Source: a bacterium
Lineage (GTDB): Bacteria > Pseudomonadota > Gammaproteobacteria > Burkholderiales > Thiobacillaceae
Direction of reading: 5' to 3'
Assembly (NCBI GenBank): GCA_009772925.1
Contig: WOUQ01000004.1
Coordinates: forward strand, 144,592-208,591
DNA: 64,000 nt
The notes below the pieces were generated by a model that was given only the letters and a program-made list of their open reading frames with translations, ran no database searches and had not been told where the DNA came from. The translations under genes were made by a program, and so were the position numbers. Numbering within the stretch: the stretch's first letter is position 1; each line of letters begins with the position of its first letter. Below, piece by piece: positions 46,492-57,543 of this stretch.

Positions 46492-48576
46492 TTACTTGAT
46501 GCGCATGCCTGCTTGGGCACCGCTGTCGGGGGAAAGCAGGAAGGGGCCGCCGCGCTCGTCGCTGGCGGCCAGGACCATGCCTTCGGATAAGCCGAATTTC
46601 ATCTTGCGCGGGGCCAGGTTGGCCACCATCACCGTGAGCCGGCCCACCAGGCTTTCCGGCGGGTAGGCCGATTTGATGCCGGCGAATACGGTGCGGGTTT
46701 CCGTGCCCAGGTCGAGGGTGAGCTTGAGCAGCTTGTCCGCGCCCTCCACGTGCTCCGCATGGGCGATGCGGGCGACGCGTAAATCCACCTTGCTGAAGTC
46801 GTCGATGGCGATGAACCCTTCTCCCGCCGGCGGAGGGGTTTGCGGTGAGGGCGCAACGCCGGATTTTCCCGCAGTCGCCTGCTGGTGCTCGGCGTGGCGC
46901 GCGGGAGCGGGATCCGGCGTAGGGGCCAGGTTCTGCTTGTTCTCTTCCACCATGGCTTCGATCTTCTTGGGGTCGATGCGGGTCATGAGGTGCTGGTATT
47001 CGAGAATGGCGTGGCCCTCGGGTAGAGGTGCCCAGGCGTCCGTCCAGGCCAGCGCGGGAAGGTTGAGGAAGGCTTCCACCGCCTCCGCCAGCCTGGGCAG
47101 GACCGGTTTGAGGTAGAGGGTGAGATCCCGGAACAGGGTCAGGGCGGTGGAGCAGACCTGGTGCAGTTCCGCCTCGCGGCCCTCCTGCTTGGCCATCTCC
47201 CAGGGCTTCCTGTCGGCGATGTAGAGGTTGGCGGCGTCGGCCAGACGCATGATTTCCCGCAGGGCGCGACCGAAATCGCGGGATTCGTAACTCTCCGCGA
47301 TTTCACCCTTGGCGAAGCTGGCCTCGAATTCAGCCGTCGCGGCCCGGTCCACGGGCCCCAGCCTGCCGCCGAATTTCTTGCTGATGAACCCCGCGCAGCG
47401 GCTGGCGATGTTCACGTACTTGCCCACCAGATCGCTGTTCACCCGCGCGGCGAAGTCTTCCAGGTTGAGGTCGATGTCCTCCATGCTGCCGTTGAGCTTG
47501 GCGGCGTAGTAGTAGCGCAGCCATTCCGGGTTGAGGTGCTTGAGATAGCTCTCGGCGGTGATGAAGGTACCCCGGCTCTTCGACATCTTCGAGCCGTTCA
47601 CCGTGAGAAAGCCGTGGCAGAACACCCCCGAGGGAGTACGGAAGCCGGCGTGATGCAGTTCGGCGGGCCAGAACAGGGCGTGGAAGTAGAGGATGTCCTT
47701 GCCGATGAAGTGGTAGACCTCCGCCTTGGAGTCGGGTTTCCAATACTCGTCGAAATCCAGGCCATTCTTGCTGCAATGGTTTTGAAAACTGCCCATGTAG
47801 CCGATGGGCGCGTCCAGCCAGACGTAGTAGTACTTGCCCGGCGCGTCGGGAATCTCGAAGCCGAAGTAGGGGGCGTCGCGGGAAATGTCCCAGTCGGACA
47901 GCCCCCCCTCCAGCCATTCGTTCAGCTTGTTGGCCGCCTCCGCCTGGACGTGGGGCGGCACGATCCAGCCGCGCAGGAAGTCGGCGCAGCGCGGGTCGGA
48001 GAGCTTGAAGAAGTAGTGGTCCGAAGTCTTGCGCACCGGCGCCGCACCGGACACGGCGGAATAGGGTGCGATCAGGTCCGTCGGCTGGTAGGCGGCGCCG
48101 CAGGCCTCGCAGGAATCGCCGTACTGGTCCTTGGCGTGGCACTTGGGGCACTCGCCCTTGATGAAGCGGTCCGGCAGGAACATCGCCTTGACCGGATCGT
48201 AGAACTGCTCGATGGCCCGTTTCTCGATGAGCCCGGCGTCACGCAGGCGCGTATAGATGGTGTCGGCGTAATGCCGGGTTTCCGGACTGTTGGTGGAGTA
48301 GTAGTTGTCGAAGTCCACGTGGAAGCCATCGAAATCCCGCTTGTGCTCGTGCCAGACCCGGTCGATCAGGGCTTCCGGCGTGATGCCTTCCTTCTCCGCC
48401 CGCAACATGATGGGCGTACCGTGGGTGTCGTCGGCGCAGCAGTAGATGCAGTCGTGGCCGCGCATCTTCTGGAAGCGCACCCAGATGTCGGTCTGGATGT
48501 ATTCCACCAAGTGGCCCAGGTGGATGGAGCCGTTGGCGTAGGGCAGGGCGGAGGTGACGAGGATTTTGCGGGGCAT
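46492..48576 (-). CDS. metG: Methionyl-tRNA synthetase
   Basis: Charges tRNA-Met and initiator tRNA. 694 residues, class I, E. coli-like. HIGH motif as HLGHLVEY near residue 20; zinc-binding CPKC...CEAC near 145-165; KMSKS motif near 330; anticodon-binding helical domain; then a Pro/Ala-rich linker and a C-terminal tRNA-binding domain (about 590-694, ATRKSTL-type OB fold seen as [11 protein letters not shown]) used for dimerisation. It is transcribed away from the tRNA-Val gene. The next genes downstream are the cNMP-binding protein and acyP. Confidence 0.97.
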   Translation of the reverse strand: MPRKILVTSALPYANGSIHLGHLVEYIQTDIWVRFQKMRGHDCIYCCADDTHGTPIMLRAEKEGITPEALIDRVWHEHKRDFDGFHVDFDNYYSTNSPETRHYADTIYTRLRDAGLIEKRAIEQFYDPVKAMFLPDRFIKGECPKCHAKDQYGDSCEACGAAYQPTDLIAPYSAVSGAAPVRKTSDHYFFKLSDPRCADFLRGWIVPPHVQAEAANKLNEWLEGGLSDWDISRDAPYFGFEIPDAPGKYYYVWLDAPIGYMGSFQNHCSKNGLDFDEYWKPDSKAEVYHFIGKDILYFHALFWPAELHHAGFRTPSGVFCHGFLTVNGSKMSKSRGTFITAESYLKHLNPEWLRYYYAAKLNGSMEDIDLNLEDFAARVNSDLVGKYVNIASRCAGFISKKFGGRLGPVDRAATAEFEASFAKGEIAESYESRDFGRALREIMRLADAANLYIADRKPWEMAKQEGREAELHQVCSTALTLFRDLTLYLKPVLPRLAEAVEAFLNLPALAWTDAWAPLPEGHAILEYQHLMTRIDPKKIEAMVEENKQNLAPTPDPAPARHAEHQQATAGKSGVAPSPQTPPPAGEGFIAIDDFSKVDLRVARIAHAEHVEGADKLLKLTLDLGTETRTVFAGIKSAYPPESLVGRLTVMVANLAPRKMKFGLSEGMVLAASDERGGPFLLSPDSGAQAGMRIK

Positions 48577-48650
48577 GAGGCTTCCGGATGCGGTCGGTTC
48601 CTTGAGCCACGCATTTTAGCCGCGCCGAAGCCGGGCAAGGAGAAATCACA

Positions 48651-48679
48651 TTGCCCAATGGTGACGCCTTGGATAGAAT
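48651..48679 (+). promoter_or_regulatory. Sigma-70 promoter of tRNA-Val
   Basis: TTGCCC, a 17-nt spacer, and TAGAAT, with a GC-rich discriminator (CGCCCCG) before the tRNA start at 48693, as expected for a stable-RNA promoter. Confidence 0.7.
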
Positions 48680-48692
48680 GCGCCCCGACCTT

Positions 48693-48769
48693 AGGCGCGT
48701 AGCTCAGCTGGTTAGAGCATCACCTTGACATGGTGGGGGTCGTTGGTTCGAGTCCAATCGCGCCTACCA
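48693..48769 (+). tRNA. tRNA-Val (GAC)
   Basis: 77-nt cloverleaf. The 7-bp acceptor stem (AGGCGCG with CGCGCCT), D-loop AGCTCAGCTGGTTAGAGC, anticodon loop TTGACAT with anticodon GAC, T-loop GGTTCGAGTCC, and an encoded 3' CCA. The single gene is transcribed divergently from metG and upstream of thrS. Confidence 0.97.
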
Positions 48770-48860
48770 ACACACAGGATGAAACGAAATGATCTTTCGA
48801 ACTTGTTTGACCGAGCGGATTCCCGTCACGGGTTGAGCCTTGATCTTGTTTCGTCCAGGA

Positions 48861-48891
48861 AAAAAGTGCGGCAGCCCCGCACTTTTTTTTT
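48861..48891 (+). terminator. Terminator before thrS
   Basis: An 11-bp stem including A/T flanks (48861-48871 with 48877-48887), loop CAGCC, and a run of nine T. It ends the tRNA-Val transcript, or acts as an attenuator for thrS, which starts 30 nt later. Confidence 0.9.
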
Positions 48892-48920
48892 GCCGTTGTA
48901 GCGGTTTTTCGGAGTAGAGC

Positions 48921-50816
48921 ATGCCCCAGATCAGATTGCCCGATGGTTCCGTCCGCGGATTCGATCATCCGGTGACCGTCGCCGAGGTCGCCGCCGGCAT
49001 CGGCGCCGGCCTGGCGCGCGCGGCACTGGCGGGCAAGGTGGACGGCGGGCTGGTGGATACTTCCTTCCGCATCGATCGCGACGCGGACCTGGCCATCATC
49101 ACCGACAGGGATGCGGAGGGCCTCGACCTGATCCGCCATTCCACCGCGCATCTGCTGGCCTACGCGGTGAAGGAGCTGTTCCCGGAGGCCCAGGTGACCA
49201 TCGGCCCGGTCATCGAGGACGGCTTCTACTACGACTTTGCCTACAAGCGGCCCTTCACGCCCGAGGATCTGGCGGCCATCGAGAAGCGCATGGGCGAACT
49301 GGCGAAGAAGGACATTCCCGTCTCCCGCGAGGAATGGGATCGGGACCAGGCGGTGAGTTTCTTCAAATCCATCGGCGAGCACTACAAGGCGGAACTCATC
49401 GCCGCGATTCCCGTCGGCCAGACCATCTCGCTGTACCGGGAGGGCGACTTCGTCGACCTCTGCCGCGGGCCCCACGTGCCCTCCACCGGCAAGCTCAAGG
49501 CCTTCAAGCTGATGAAGCTGGCGGGCGCCTACTGGCGTGGCGATTCGCGCAACGAGATGCTGCAACGGGTGTATGGCACCGCCTGGGCCAACAAGGACGA
49601 CCTGGCCGCCTACCTGCACCGCCTGGAAGAGGCGGAGAAGCGGGACCACCGCCGCCTGGGCAAGCAGCTCAACCTGTTCCACCTGCAGGAAGAGTCGCCA
49701 GGCATGGTGTTCTGGCATCCGCACGGCTGGGTGCTGTGGCAGGAAATCGAGCAGTACATGCGGCGCAAGTTCATCGAGCATGGTTACCTGGAAGTGAAGA
49801 CCCCCACCATCATGGACCACACGTTGTGGGAGAAGTCCGGCCACTGGGACAACTACCGGGAGAACATGTTCGTCACCGCCTCGGAGAACCGGGACTACGC
49901 GGTGAAGCCGATGAACTGCCCGGGCCACATCCAAATCTTCAACAACGGCTTGCGCTCCTATCGGGATCTGCCCATGCGCATCGCGGAGTTCGGTTCCTGC
50001 CACCGCAACGAACCCTCCGGCGCCCTGCACGGGTTGATGCGGGTGCGCGCCTTCACCCAGGACGACGCCCACATCTTCTGTTCCGAAGGGCAGATCCAGT
50101 CGGAGGTGTCGGCTTTCATCAAGATGCTCCAGGACGTCTACGCCGATTTCGGCTTCCACGACGTGTTGGTCAAGTTGTCCACCCGGCCCGAGAAACGGGT
50201 GGGCTCCGACGAGAGCTGGGATCGGGCCGAGACCGACCTGGCCGCCGCCCTCGACCAGAACGGTCTGAAGTACGACCTGCAACCCGGCGAAGGCGCCTTC
50301 TATGGCCCGAAGATCGAGTTCACCCTGAAGGATTCCCTGGGCCGCCTGTGGCAGGTGGGCACCATCCAGCTCGACTTCAACCTGCCGGTGCGCCTGGGTG
50401 CCGAGTTCGTCGACGAGGACAACACCCGCAAGCCGCCGGTCATGCTGCATCGGGCCATCCTGGGCTCCATGGAGCGTTTCATCGGCATCCTCATCGAGCA
50501 CTACGCCGGGAATTTCCCCACCTGGCTGGCGCCGGTGCAGGCCGTGGTCATGAACATTACCGACGCCCAGGCCGAATACGCGAAAGAGGTCACGCAAGCC
50601 CTTAAGAAACAAGGCTTCCGCGTGGTTTCGGACTTGAGGAACGAGAAGATTACCTATAAAATCCGCGAGCACTCCATGCAGCGCGTGCCGTTCCAGGTGG
50701 TCGTCGGTGATAAGGAACGCCAGGAAAACAAGCTGGCGATCCGCAAGCGCGGCGGCGAGGACCTGGGCCAGATGGACTTGCAAGCCTTCGTGGCCAAACT
50801 GCGGGAGAGCGAGTGA
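48921..50816 (+). CDS. thrS: Threonyl-tRNA synthetase
   Basis: Charges tRNA-Thr; class II. 631 residues. N-terminal TGS domain (1-60), editing domain with [16 protein letters not shown] near 74, catalytic core (about 240-530) with [20 protein letters not shown] (zinc Cys) and the class II motif 2 [13 protein letters not shown], and a C-terminal anticodon-binding domain. First gene of the conserved thrS-infC-rpmI-rplT-pheS-pheT-ihfA block. The stop is followed within 7 nt by a terminator hairpin. Confidence 0.97.
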   Translation: MPQIRLPDGSVRGFDHPVTVAEVAAGIGAGLARAALAGKVDGGLVDTSFRIDRDADLAIITDRDAEGLDLIRHSTAHLLAYAVKELFPEAQVTIGPVIEDGFYYDFAYKRPFTPEDLAAIEKRMGELAKKDIPVSREEWDRDQAVSFFKSIGEHYKAELIAAIPVGQTISLYREGDFVDLCRGPHVPSTGKLKAFKLMKLAGAYWRGDSRNEMLQRVYGTAWANKDDLAAYLHRLEEAEKRDHRRLGKQLNLFHLQEESPGMVFWHPHGWVLWQEIEQYMRRKFIEHGYLEVKTPTIMDHTLWEKSGHWDNYRENMFVTASENRDYAVKPMNCPGHIQIFNNGLRSYRDLPMRIAEFGSCHRNEPSGALHGLMRVRAFTQDDAHIFCSEGQIQSEVSAFIKMLQDVYADFGFHDVLVKLSTRPEKRVGSDESWDRAETDLAAALDQNGLKYDLQPGEGAFYGPKIEFTLKDSLGRLWQVGTIQLDFNLPVRLGAEFVDEDNTRKPPVMLHRAILGSMERFIGILIEHYAGNFPTWLAPVQAVVMNITDAQAEYAKEVTQALKKQGFRVVSDLRNEKITYKIREHSMQRVPFQVVVGDKERQENKLAIRKRGGEDLGQMDLQAFVAKLRESE

Positions 50817-50822
50817 ACAACC

Positions 50823-50859
50823 CGAGGAGCCGATGCAGCTGATCGGCTCCTCGTTTTTT
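50823..50859 (+). terminator. Terminator/attenuator between thrS and infC
   Basis: Perfect 12-bp stem (50823-50834 with 50842-50853), a 7-nt loop, then six T. It ends 14 nt before the infC start codon, so its T-run abuts the infC ribosome-binding site. Either thrS termination with a separate infC promoter or read-through control is possible. Confidence 0.88.
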
Positions 50860-50872
50860 CAAGGGGCTTGAG

Positions 50873-51394
50873 ATAGCACAGGACAAGGACACACGGATCA
50901 ATGGCGAAATCGACGTTTCGCCGGTCCGACTGGTAGGCGCGGACAGTGAGCAGTTGGGTATCGTCAGTCTGCGGGAAGCGTTGGCCAAGGCCGAAGAGGC
51001 CGAACTGGATCTGGTGGAGATTGCCCCACAGGCCCAGCCTCCGGTATGCCGGATCATGGATTACGGCAAGTTCAGGTACCAGGAGAGCAAGAAGCAGCAC
51101 GAGGCCAAGCTCAAGCAGAAGCAGATCCAGGTCAAGGAAGTGAAATTCCGGCCGGGTACCGATGAAAACGACTACCAGGTCAAGCTGCGCAACCTGATCC
51201 GCTTCCTCGGAGAGGGTGACAAGGCGAAAGTGACCTTGCGCTTCCGGGGCCGGGAAATGGCCCACCAGGAGTTCGGCCTGGACTTGTTGAAGCGGGTGGA
51301 AAGCGATCTGACCGAATGGGGTTTGGTCGAGCAGTTCCCCAAGCTGGAAGGGCGCCAGATGATCATGGTGCTGGCCCCCAAAAAGAAAAAGTGA
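50873..51394 (+). CDS. infC: Translation initiation factor IF-3, probable AUA start
   Basis: Binds the 30S subunit and checks initiator tRNA and start codon. Residues DTRINGEI near the N-terminus, [19 protein letters not shown], the linker around [14 protein letters not shown], and a C-terminal domain ending LAPKKKK are typical. The homologous N-terminus ([12 protein letters not shown]) extends upstream of any ATG/GTG/TTG that would keep it intact; TTG 50954 would delete 27 conserved residues. The frame instead points to ATA 50873, with AAGGGG 6 nt upstream. Non-AUG starts (AUU in E. coli) are the known basis of IF-3 autoregulation. This gives 173 residues, normal length. Confidence 0.9.
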   Translation: MAQDKDTRINGEIDVSPVRLVGADSEQLGIVSLREALAKAEEAELDLVEIAPQAQPPVCRIMDYGKFRYQESKKQHEAKLKQKQIQVKEVKFRPGTDENDYQVKLRNLIRFLGEGDKAKVTLRFRGREMAHQEFGLDLLKRVESDLTEWGLVEQFPKLEGRQMIMVLAPKKKK

Positions 51395-51566
51395 TCCGGC
51401 ATTAGCCGGGTCATCCCGCGCATACCCTAAGGGGCATGAAGGCGGGGATCCAAAGTTTCACGAGGCGGGCGCGGGCCTCGCAAAAATCCGCGCCGACAAG
51501 TGCCGTGTGGCTGGTCAAGCGTTCCCGGTGGGAACCGCCAGGCGGCATCGAAAAATTGGAGCCAAC
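51395..51566. promoter_or_regulatory. infC-rpmI spacer, possible L20 leader
   Basis: 172 nt. In E. coli this part of the operon carries a pseudoknot/stem-loop by which L20 represses rpmI-rplT translation. A short CCGGC-ATTA-GCCGG hairpin follows the infC stop, and there are further GC-rich inverted segments, but I cannot fold it reliably. Confidence 0.35.
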
Positions 51567-51764
51567 ATGCCCAAGATGAAGACCAAGAGCGGAGCCGCCA
51601 AGCGCTTCCGCGTGCGAGGCAGCGGCAGCATCAAGCGGTCCTCCGCCTACATGCGCCACATCCTCACCAAGAAGACCACCAAGCGCAAGCGCCACCTGCG
51701 CGGGATGTCCGACGTGAATCCTTCCGACATCGGTCACGTGCGTGACATGATGCCCTACGCCTAA
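51567..51764 (+). CDS. rpmI: 50S ribosomal protein L35
   Basis: 65 residues, strongly basic ([20 protein letters not shown], then [16 protein letters not shown]), the bL35 pattern. The frame opens earlier, but ATG 51567 starts the conserved MPKMKT. Spaced 14 nt before rplT, whose Shine-Dalgarno is AAAGGAG. Confidence 0.97.
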   Translation: MPKMKTKSGAAKRFRVRGSGSIKRSSAYMRHILTKKTTKRKRHLRGMSDVNPSDIGHVRDMMPYA

Positions 51765-51778
51765 GAAAGGAGACCGTC

Positions 51779-52144
51779 ATGCCTCGCGTCAAACGTGGTG
51801 TAACCGCCCACGCCAGCCACAAGAAGGTCCTGGACGCCGCCAAGGGCTTCCGCGGCCGCCGCAAGAACGTCTTCCGCATCGCCAACGAGGCGGTCATGAA
51901 GGCCGGCCAGTATGCCTACCGCGACCGTCGTCAGCGCAAGCGCCAGTTCCGCCAACTGTGGATCGCCCGGATCAACGCCGCCGTGCGCGCGCTGGAGTTG
52001 GACATGACCTACAGCGTGTTCATGAACGGCCTGAAGAAGGCCAACATCGACATCGACCGCAAGGTGCTGTCCGACATGGCCATCTTCGATCAGCCCGCGT
52101 TCGCCAAGATCGCCGAGCAGGCCAAGGCCAGCCTGGGGGCGTAA
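51779..52144 (+). CDS. rplT: 50S ribosomal protein L20
   Basis: 121 residues, basic: [24 protein letters not shown] and [19 protein letters not shown] are bL20 signatures. Needed for early 50S assembly, and in E. coli also a repressor of its own operon. Followed by a terminator before pheS. Confidence 0.97.
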   Translation: MPRVKRGVTAHASHKKVLDAAKGFRGRRKNVFRIANEAVMKAGQYAYRDRRQRKRQFRQLWIARINAAVRALELDMTYSVFMNGLKKANIDIDRKVLSDMAIFDQPAFAKIAEQAKASLGA

Positions 52145-52164
52145 GCCATCCCGGACTGCACCGG

Positions 52165-52197
52165 GGGAGGCCTGCGAGGGCCTCCCTTTTTCTTTTT
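52165..52197 (+). terminator. Terminator between rplT and pheS
   Basis: An 8-bp GC-rich stem (52165-52172 with 52179-52186), a 6-nt loop, then TTTTTCTTTTT. It may also serve as the pheST attenuator terminator, but no Phe-rich leader peptide was seen. Confidence 0.85.
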
Positions 52198-52201
52198 CTG
52201 A

Positions 52202-53233
<1,032 letters not shown>

Positions 53234-53245
53234 GGAATCTCGACC

Positions 53246-55603
53246 ATGCAATTTTCCGAAGCCTGGCTGAAAAGCCTCGTCGATCCCAAGCTGCCCACCG
53301 ACCAGCTGGGCCATCTGCTCACCATGGCCGGCCTCGAAGTGGAGGCCCTGGAGCCCGCCGCGCCCGCCTTCACCCGGGTGGTGGTGGCGGAAATTCTCAG
53401 CGCCGAGAAGCATCCCAACGCCGACCGCCTGCAGGTCTGCCAGGTCAACGTGGGCGAAGCCGCGCCCCTGACCATCGTCTGTGGTGCCCCCAACGCCCGC
53501 GCCGGCCTGAAGACCGCCTGTGCCCTGGTGGGCGCCCAACTGCCCGGTGATTTCCAGATCAAGCAGGCCAAGGTCCGCAACGTGGAGTCCTTCGGCATGC
53601 TCTGCTCGGCCAAGGAGCTGGGCCTGTCCGCCGATGCCGCCGGCATCATGGAACTGCCCGCCGACGCGCCCGTGGGTGTTGCCCTGCGCGACTGGCTGGA
53701 CCTGGACGACCATCTCATCACCCTCAAGCTCACCCCCAACCGGGGCGATTGCCTGTCGGTGCTGGGTATCGCCCGGGAAGTGGCGGCCCTTACCGGCACC
53801 GCTCTGGAAGGCGTGGATTGTTCCGCCGTCGCTGCCCAAGTGGCCGACACTTATCCCGTGGTCATCGAGCACGAAGCCGGTTGCCCCCGTTATGTCGGCC
53901 GGGTGATCCGGGGCATCGACCCCAAGGCCGCCAGCCCCGCCTGGATGGTGCGGCGCCTGGAGCGTTCCGGCCTGCGCGCCATCCACCCGGTGGTGGACGT
54001 GACCAACTACGTGCTGCTGGAACTGGGCCAGCCCATGCACGGCTTCGACCTGGCCCGGCTACGGGGCCCCATCCGCGCCCGCCTGGCCCGTTCCGGTGAC
54101 AAGCTCGAACTGCTCAATGGCGAGGTCATGGAGCCGGCCGCTGACGCCCTGCTCATCGCCGACGACAGCGGTCCCCTGGCCCTGGCGGGCATCATGGGCG
54201 GCGTGGGCAGCGGGGTGACTGAGGCCACCGTCGATGTGTTCCTGGAGGCCGCCCACTTCACGCCCGACGCCATTGCCGGCCGCGCCCGCCGCCACGGCCT
54301 GTCCACCGATTCCTCGCACCGCTTCGAGCGCGGCGTGGACCCGGAACTGCCGCGCTTCGCCATGCAGCGGGCCACCCGTCTGATCCTGGAGATCTGCGGC
54401 GGCCAGTGCGGCCCCCTGGTGGAAAGCGGTCCCGGCACCGCCGCGAAGGCTCCTGTGGATTTCCGTCCCGCCCGCGCCCGCAAGATCCTGGGCTTCGATC
54501 TGGATGACGGCGCCATGCTTGGCATCCTCGCCCGCCTGGGCATGAGCATCGGCACCGAAGGCGCCAGCGTCCGCGTCCAGGCCCCCAGCCACCGCTTCGA
54601 TATCAGCCGCGAAGTCGATCTCATCGAAGAGGTCGCCCGCGTTCACGGCTACGACGCCATCCCCGCCATCGCGCTGCGCGGCGATCACGCCATGCTGCCG
54701 GCGGGGGAGGGCGCGCGCTCCGTTGCCGAGATTAAAAAGCTATTGGTGGCAAGGGGTTATCAGGAAAACATTACCTATAGCTTCACTTCCGAGGAACTGG
54801 ATCGGGACTTCCGTTCCCAGGGCGAGATCCTGCCCCTGCTGAACCCCATCGCCAGCCAGATGGGCGTCATGCGCGGCAGCCTGCTGGGCGGCCTGGTGCA
54901 ATCCCTGCGCCACAACCTGAACCACGGCCAGGAACGCCTGCGCATCTTCGAGGCCGGTCGCGCCTTCATCAGCGCCGGCGCCGAGGACCAGCCCCAACGT
55001 ATCGCCGCCCTGGCCTTCGGCGCCTGCCGCCCCGAGCAATGGGGCGAGAAGGCCCGGCCGGTGGATTTCTTCGATCTGCGCGCCGACCTCGATGCCATGC
55101 TGCATCCGCGTGCCGTCGAATACCGACCCGCAGCCCATCCCTCCCTGCATCCTGGCCAGTCCGCCGAGGTGTGGCTGGATGGCGCCGCCATCGGCTGGAT
55201 CGGCAGCCTGCATCCCAGGTTGACGCAGAAATACGGCTTCGCCAAGGCGCCGATGTTGTTCGAGATCGACTTGCAGCCCTTGCTCGAACAGGGCGCCCCT
55301 CGCTATCAGGGGCTGGCGCGTTTCCCCGCGGTGCGCCGGGATTTGGCCGTGCTGGTGGATGCCGCCTTGTCTTTGGGCGATATCGAGGCCGCGGTCCGCG
55401 ACGCGAAGCCGGCCCTGGTGGCGGACTTTGCCTGCTTCGATGTGTACCAGGGGCAGGGTGTGGAGCATGGCAAAAAAAGCCTTGCTTTCAAGATGTTGTT
55501 GCAACATACTGAGAAAACGCTTACAGATTCCGAGATCGAGGCCGCCGTGGCGGGTGTCTTGGAGTTGCTGGCACTACGTTTCAACGCAACGCTACGTGGT
55601 TAA
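53246..55603 (+). CDS. pheT: Phenylalanyl-tRNA synthetase beta subunit
   Basis: 785 residues. N-terminal EMAP/OB-fold tRNA-binding part (about 40-150), B3/B4 editing domain (Tyr-tRNA hydrolysis), B5, and a C-terminal ferredoxin-fold anticodon-binding domain. RFERGVDPELPRFAMQRATRLIL and GYQENITYSFTSEE are characteristic. Immediately followed by ihfA at 15 nt. Confidence 0.97.
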   Translation: MQFSEAWLKSLVDPKLPTDQLGHLLTMAGLEVEALEPAAPAFTRVVVAEILSAEKHPNADRLQVCQVNVGEAAPLTIVCGAPNARAGLKTACALVGAQLPGDFQIKQAKVRNVESFGMLCSAKELGLSADAAGIMELPADAPVGVALRDWLDLDDHLITLKLTPNRGDCLSVLGIAREVAALTGTALEGVDCSAVAAQVADTYPVVIEHEAGCPRYVGRVIRGIDPKAASPAWMVRRLERSGLRAIHPVVDVTNYVLLELGQPMHGFDLARLRGPIRARLARSGDKLELLNGEVMEPAADALLIADDSGPLALAGIMGGVGSGVTEATVDVFLEAAHFTPDAIAGRARRHGLSTDSSHRFERGVDPELPRFAMQRATRLILEICGGQCGPLVESGPGTAAKAPVDFRPARARKILGFDLDDGAMLGILARLGMSIGTEGASVRVQAPSHRFDISREVDLIEEVARVHGYDAIPAIALRGDHAMLPAGEGARSVAEIKKLLVARGYQENITYSFTSEELDRDFRSQGEILPLLNPIASQMGVMRGSLLGGLVQSLRHNLNHGQERLRIFEAGRAFISAGAEDQPQRIAALAFGACRPEQWGEKARPVDFFDLRADLDAMLHPRAVEYRPAAHPSLHPGQSAEVWLDGAAIGWIGSLHPRLTQKYGFAKAPMLFEIDLQPLLEQGAPRYQGLARFPAVRRDLAVLVDAALSLGDIEAAVRDAKPALVADFACFDVYQGQGVEHGKKSLAFKMLLQHTEKTLTDSEIEAAVAGVLELLALRFNATLRG

Positions 55604-55618
55604 GGGAGCAAGACCTGC

Positions 55619-55927
55619 ATGACCCTGACGAAGGCAGAACTGGCCAACCTGTTGTTCGAAAAGGTCGGCCTCAATAAAAGAGAAGCCAAGGACATGGTGG
55701 AGACCTTTTTCGAGGAAGTCCGCACGGCCCTGGAGAACGGCGACAGCGTCAAGCTGTCCGGTTTCGGCAACTTCCAGTTGCGCGAGAAGCCTCCGCGGCC
55801 CGGTCGCAACCCCAAGACCGGCGAGGAAATGCCCATCACGGCGCGCCGTGTCGTCACCTTCCATGCCAGCCAGAAACTGAAGGATATGGTGGAAGAGGCT
55901 CATGTCGGACCCGCTGCCCGCAACTGA
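55619..55927 (+). CDS. ihfA: Integration host factor alpha subunit
   Basis: 102-residue HU/IHF-family DNA-bending protein. [24 protein letters not shown] at the start and the DNA-minor-groove arm [17 protein letters not shown] with the intercalating Pro are present. Terminal gene of the pheST unit; overlaps the merR gene by 26 nt. IHF also supports sigma-54 promoter activation and phage integration, both relevant in this window. Confidence 0.95.
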   Translation: MTLTKAELANLLFEKVGLNKREAKDMVETFFEEVRTALENGDSVKLSGFGNFQLREKPPRPGRNPKTGEEMPITARRVVTFHASQKLKDMVEEAHVGPAARN

Positions 55928-56270
55928 ACTTCCGCCGATCCCGCCGAAACGCTATTTCACCATCGGCGAAGTGAGCGAACTGTGCGGTGTGAAACCGCAT
56001 GTCCTGCGCTATTGGGAACAGGAATTCAACCAGCTCAAGCCGGTGAAACGGCGCGGCAACCGGCGCTACTACCAGCATCACGAGGTGATGCTCATCCGCC
56101 GCATCCGCGAACTGCTCTATGAGCAGGGCTTCACCATCAGCGGTGCCCGCAACCGGTTGCTGAGCGAGGGGGGCGAATCCGCCCTTGCCGCGGTCGAGGA
56201 GGCGGAAAGCGTTGATCTGGCTTCGATCAAGAAGGAATTGGCCGAGATCATCGGCATTCTGAAAAGCTGA
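55902..56270 (+). CDS. MerR-family transcriptional regulator
   Basis: 122 residues: winged HTH ([25 protein letters not shown] near 18-42), a second wing ([18 protein letters not shown]) and a short dimerisation helix, with no effector-binding C-terminal domain. A MerR gene after ihfA is a conserved proteobacterial neighbourhood; its target is not known. Start overlaps the ihfA 3' end by 26 nt. No terminator before tRNA-Pro was found. Confidence 0.88.
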   Translation: MSDPLPATELPPIPPKRYFTIGEVSELCGVKPHVLRYWEQEFNQLKPVKRRGNRRYYQHHEVMLIRRIRELLYEQGFTISGARNRLLSEGGESALAAVEEAESVDLASIKKELAEIIGILKS

Positions 56271-56372
56271 GGGCCAAGCCGGCCTACTGACGGAAACTTC
56301 CACACAACTGGCGTGCAAATCCATGGATTTGCACGGGATTTTCGCGTATCGCGCGTTTTTTTTCGGGCGGTG

Positions 56373-56401
56373 TTTACCGATCCTCCCCGACCCCCTATAA
56401 T
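56373..56401 (+). promoter_or_regulatory. Sigma-70 promoter of tRNA-Pro
   Basis: TTTACC, a 17-nt spacer, and a perfect TATAAT, 10 nt before the tRNA start. Confidence 0.75.
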
Positions 56402-56411
56402 GCGCGGCGTT

Positions 56412-56488
56412 CGGGGCGTAGCGCAGCCTGGTAGCGCACCTGCATGGGGTGCAGGGGGTCGGAAGTTCGAATCTTCTCGCCCCGACCA
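56412..56488 (+). tRNA. tRNA-Pro (GGG)
   Basis: 77-nt cloverleaf: acceptor stem CGGGGCG with CGCCCCG, anticodon loop ATGGGGT (anticodon GGG), T-loop AGTTCGAATCT, encoded CCA. The gene remains complete, and its 3' end borders phage genes, so the 3' part is a likely attB/attL core for prophage integration. Confidence 0.97.
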
Positions 56489-56523
56489 AATAAATCAAAG
56501 ACTTACCAGAAAGTCGGACCAAG

Positions 56524-56551
56524 AAAGCCAGCCTTCCCAGCTGGCTTTTTT
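56524..56551 (+). terminator. Terminator after tRNA-Pro
   Basis: A 9-bp stem (56524-56532 with 56540-56548), a 7-nt loop, and a T-run that starts within the stem. It ends the tRNA-Pro transcript before the minus-strand phage genes. Confidence 0.85.
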
Positions 56552-56556
56552 CATTT

Positions 56557-56577
56557 CTGTAGCCAACCTGTAGCCAA
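56557..56577. repeat. Tandem 10-bp direct repeat at the prophage junction
   Basis: CTGTAGCCAA occurs at 56557-56566 and 56568-56577 (11-bp period, one helical turn). Repeats of this size near att sites are typical integrase arm-binding sites; inference only. Confidence 0.5.
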
Positions 56578-56610
56578 AGCCGATTCCCTAGGGGGGTGGT
56601 GGCACAGACG

Positions 56611-56638
56611 AAAAAAAACAGCCCCGAAGCGGGGCTGT
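56611..56638 (-). terminator. Terminator of the prophage minus-strand operon
   Basis: Read on the minus strand: a 9-bp stem (56638-56630 with 56626-56618), a 3-nt loop, and eight T. A second hairpin (56642-56662, TGCCCGGC with GCCGGGCA) precedes it, between the last phage gene and the terminator. Confidence 0.88.
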
Positions 56639-56719
56639 GAATGCCCGGCTATGCGCCGGGCAGGGAGGTCGGGGAAAGCTACCCCATAGGCAGCACCGAA
56701 TAAATCGCTTGTAGGGCCC

Positions 56720-57532
56720 CTACGCAGCTTCGGCGTCGGTTTCCAGCTGGCTTGCCTTGCTGATGTTGCCGAATTCGTCCCTGATGATGCTGGTCTCCGT
56801 CCGGCGCGGCGGCAGGCTCACGGTGACGGCAGCCGGGGGGGTGTTGATCGTGGCCTCAAGCGTGACGGGGGTGGGCTCGACCACGATCTTGTTCTCGACC
56901 ACGATCTGCTGCGGCGCCGGGGGCGCGGCCTCCTCGCGCTTCGGGGGGTGGTCCAGGAAATAGCGCAGCGCCGCCTCCAGGCGGGCCTGGAGCAGGCGCA
57001 GGGCCGGCAGGACGCGGTCGGTGAGTCCCGCCCTGGTCGCCTTGGACTGGGTCTGCCAGTCGTTGATGAGGGTGATCTGCTTGTCGAAGGACTGGAGCAC
57101 CTTCTCGGTTCCGTAGCTTGGCTTCCGCGCCATGGAGCTTTCAGTATTGCCCCGCTGCCGGCGCAGATTCAGCAGCCGCTCGGCCTGCTCGTTTCCCATG
57201 CGATCGATGTTGGCCAGGTCCTTCTCCACGGCGGCGATCTCCTTGCGAATCCAGCCCATCAGCTGGGCCTGGACGGGGTAGCCGTCGCGCACGATGCTGG
57301 CCTGATATTGCACGGTGCCGAGCCAGCCGAGTTCGATCAGGCGCACCTGAATGCCGTCATCGGCGGCCTTGACCAAGGCGTCCCGGTAGGCGGCCTGGTC
57401 GAAGGCGACGGGGGGGAATACGGCGGGGCCGGCAGGTTGAACAGCAGCGGCTTTGGCGGGCTTGCTGGCGCGGGTCTTTTCAGGGGCGGGCCTCGCGGCG
57501 CGGGGCTGTACGGGTCTCGATTGCATGGGCAT
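56720..57532 (-). CDS. Unknown phage protein, last gene of the prophage operon
   Basis: 270 residues, no family recognised. The N-terminal 45 residues are basic and Pro/Ala-rich. The helical middle (about 90-200) has DIRM-like coiled-coil features (IAAVEKDLANIDRMGNEQAERLLNLRRQ). The C-terminal part is Pro/Thr/Val-rich (beta-prone) and ends with TETSIIRDEFGNISKASQ. ATG on the minus strand at 57532 has GAAAGGA upstream; ATG 57526 is an alternative. The longer frame upstream overlaps radC and is rejected. Position after the radC-like gene suggests a morphon-edge or accessory gene. Confidence 0.6.
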   Translation of the reverse strand: MPMQSRPVQPRAARPAPEKTRASKPAKAAAVQPAGPAVFPPVAFDQAAYRDALVKAADDGIQVRLIELGWLGTVQYQASIVRDGYPVQAQLMGWIRKEIAAVEKDLANIDRMGNEQAERLLNLRRQRGNTESSMARKPSYGTEKVLQSFDKQITLINDWQTQSKATRAGLTDRVLPALRLLQARLEAALRYFLDHPPKREEAAPPAPQQIVVENKIVVEPTPVTLEATINTPPAAVTVSLPPRRTETSIIRDEFGNISKASQLETDAEAA

Positions 57533-57543
57533 GGCACGTCCTT

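Noticed and set aside
48770..48860. ORF/leader peptide between tRNA-Val and thrS that could be a Thr-rich attenuator
   Set aside because: The open stretch is short and not Thr-rich. The terminator alone is supported.
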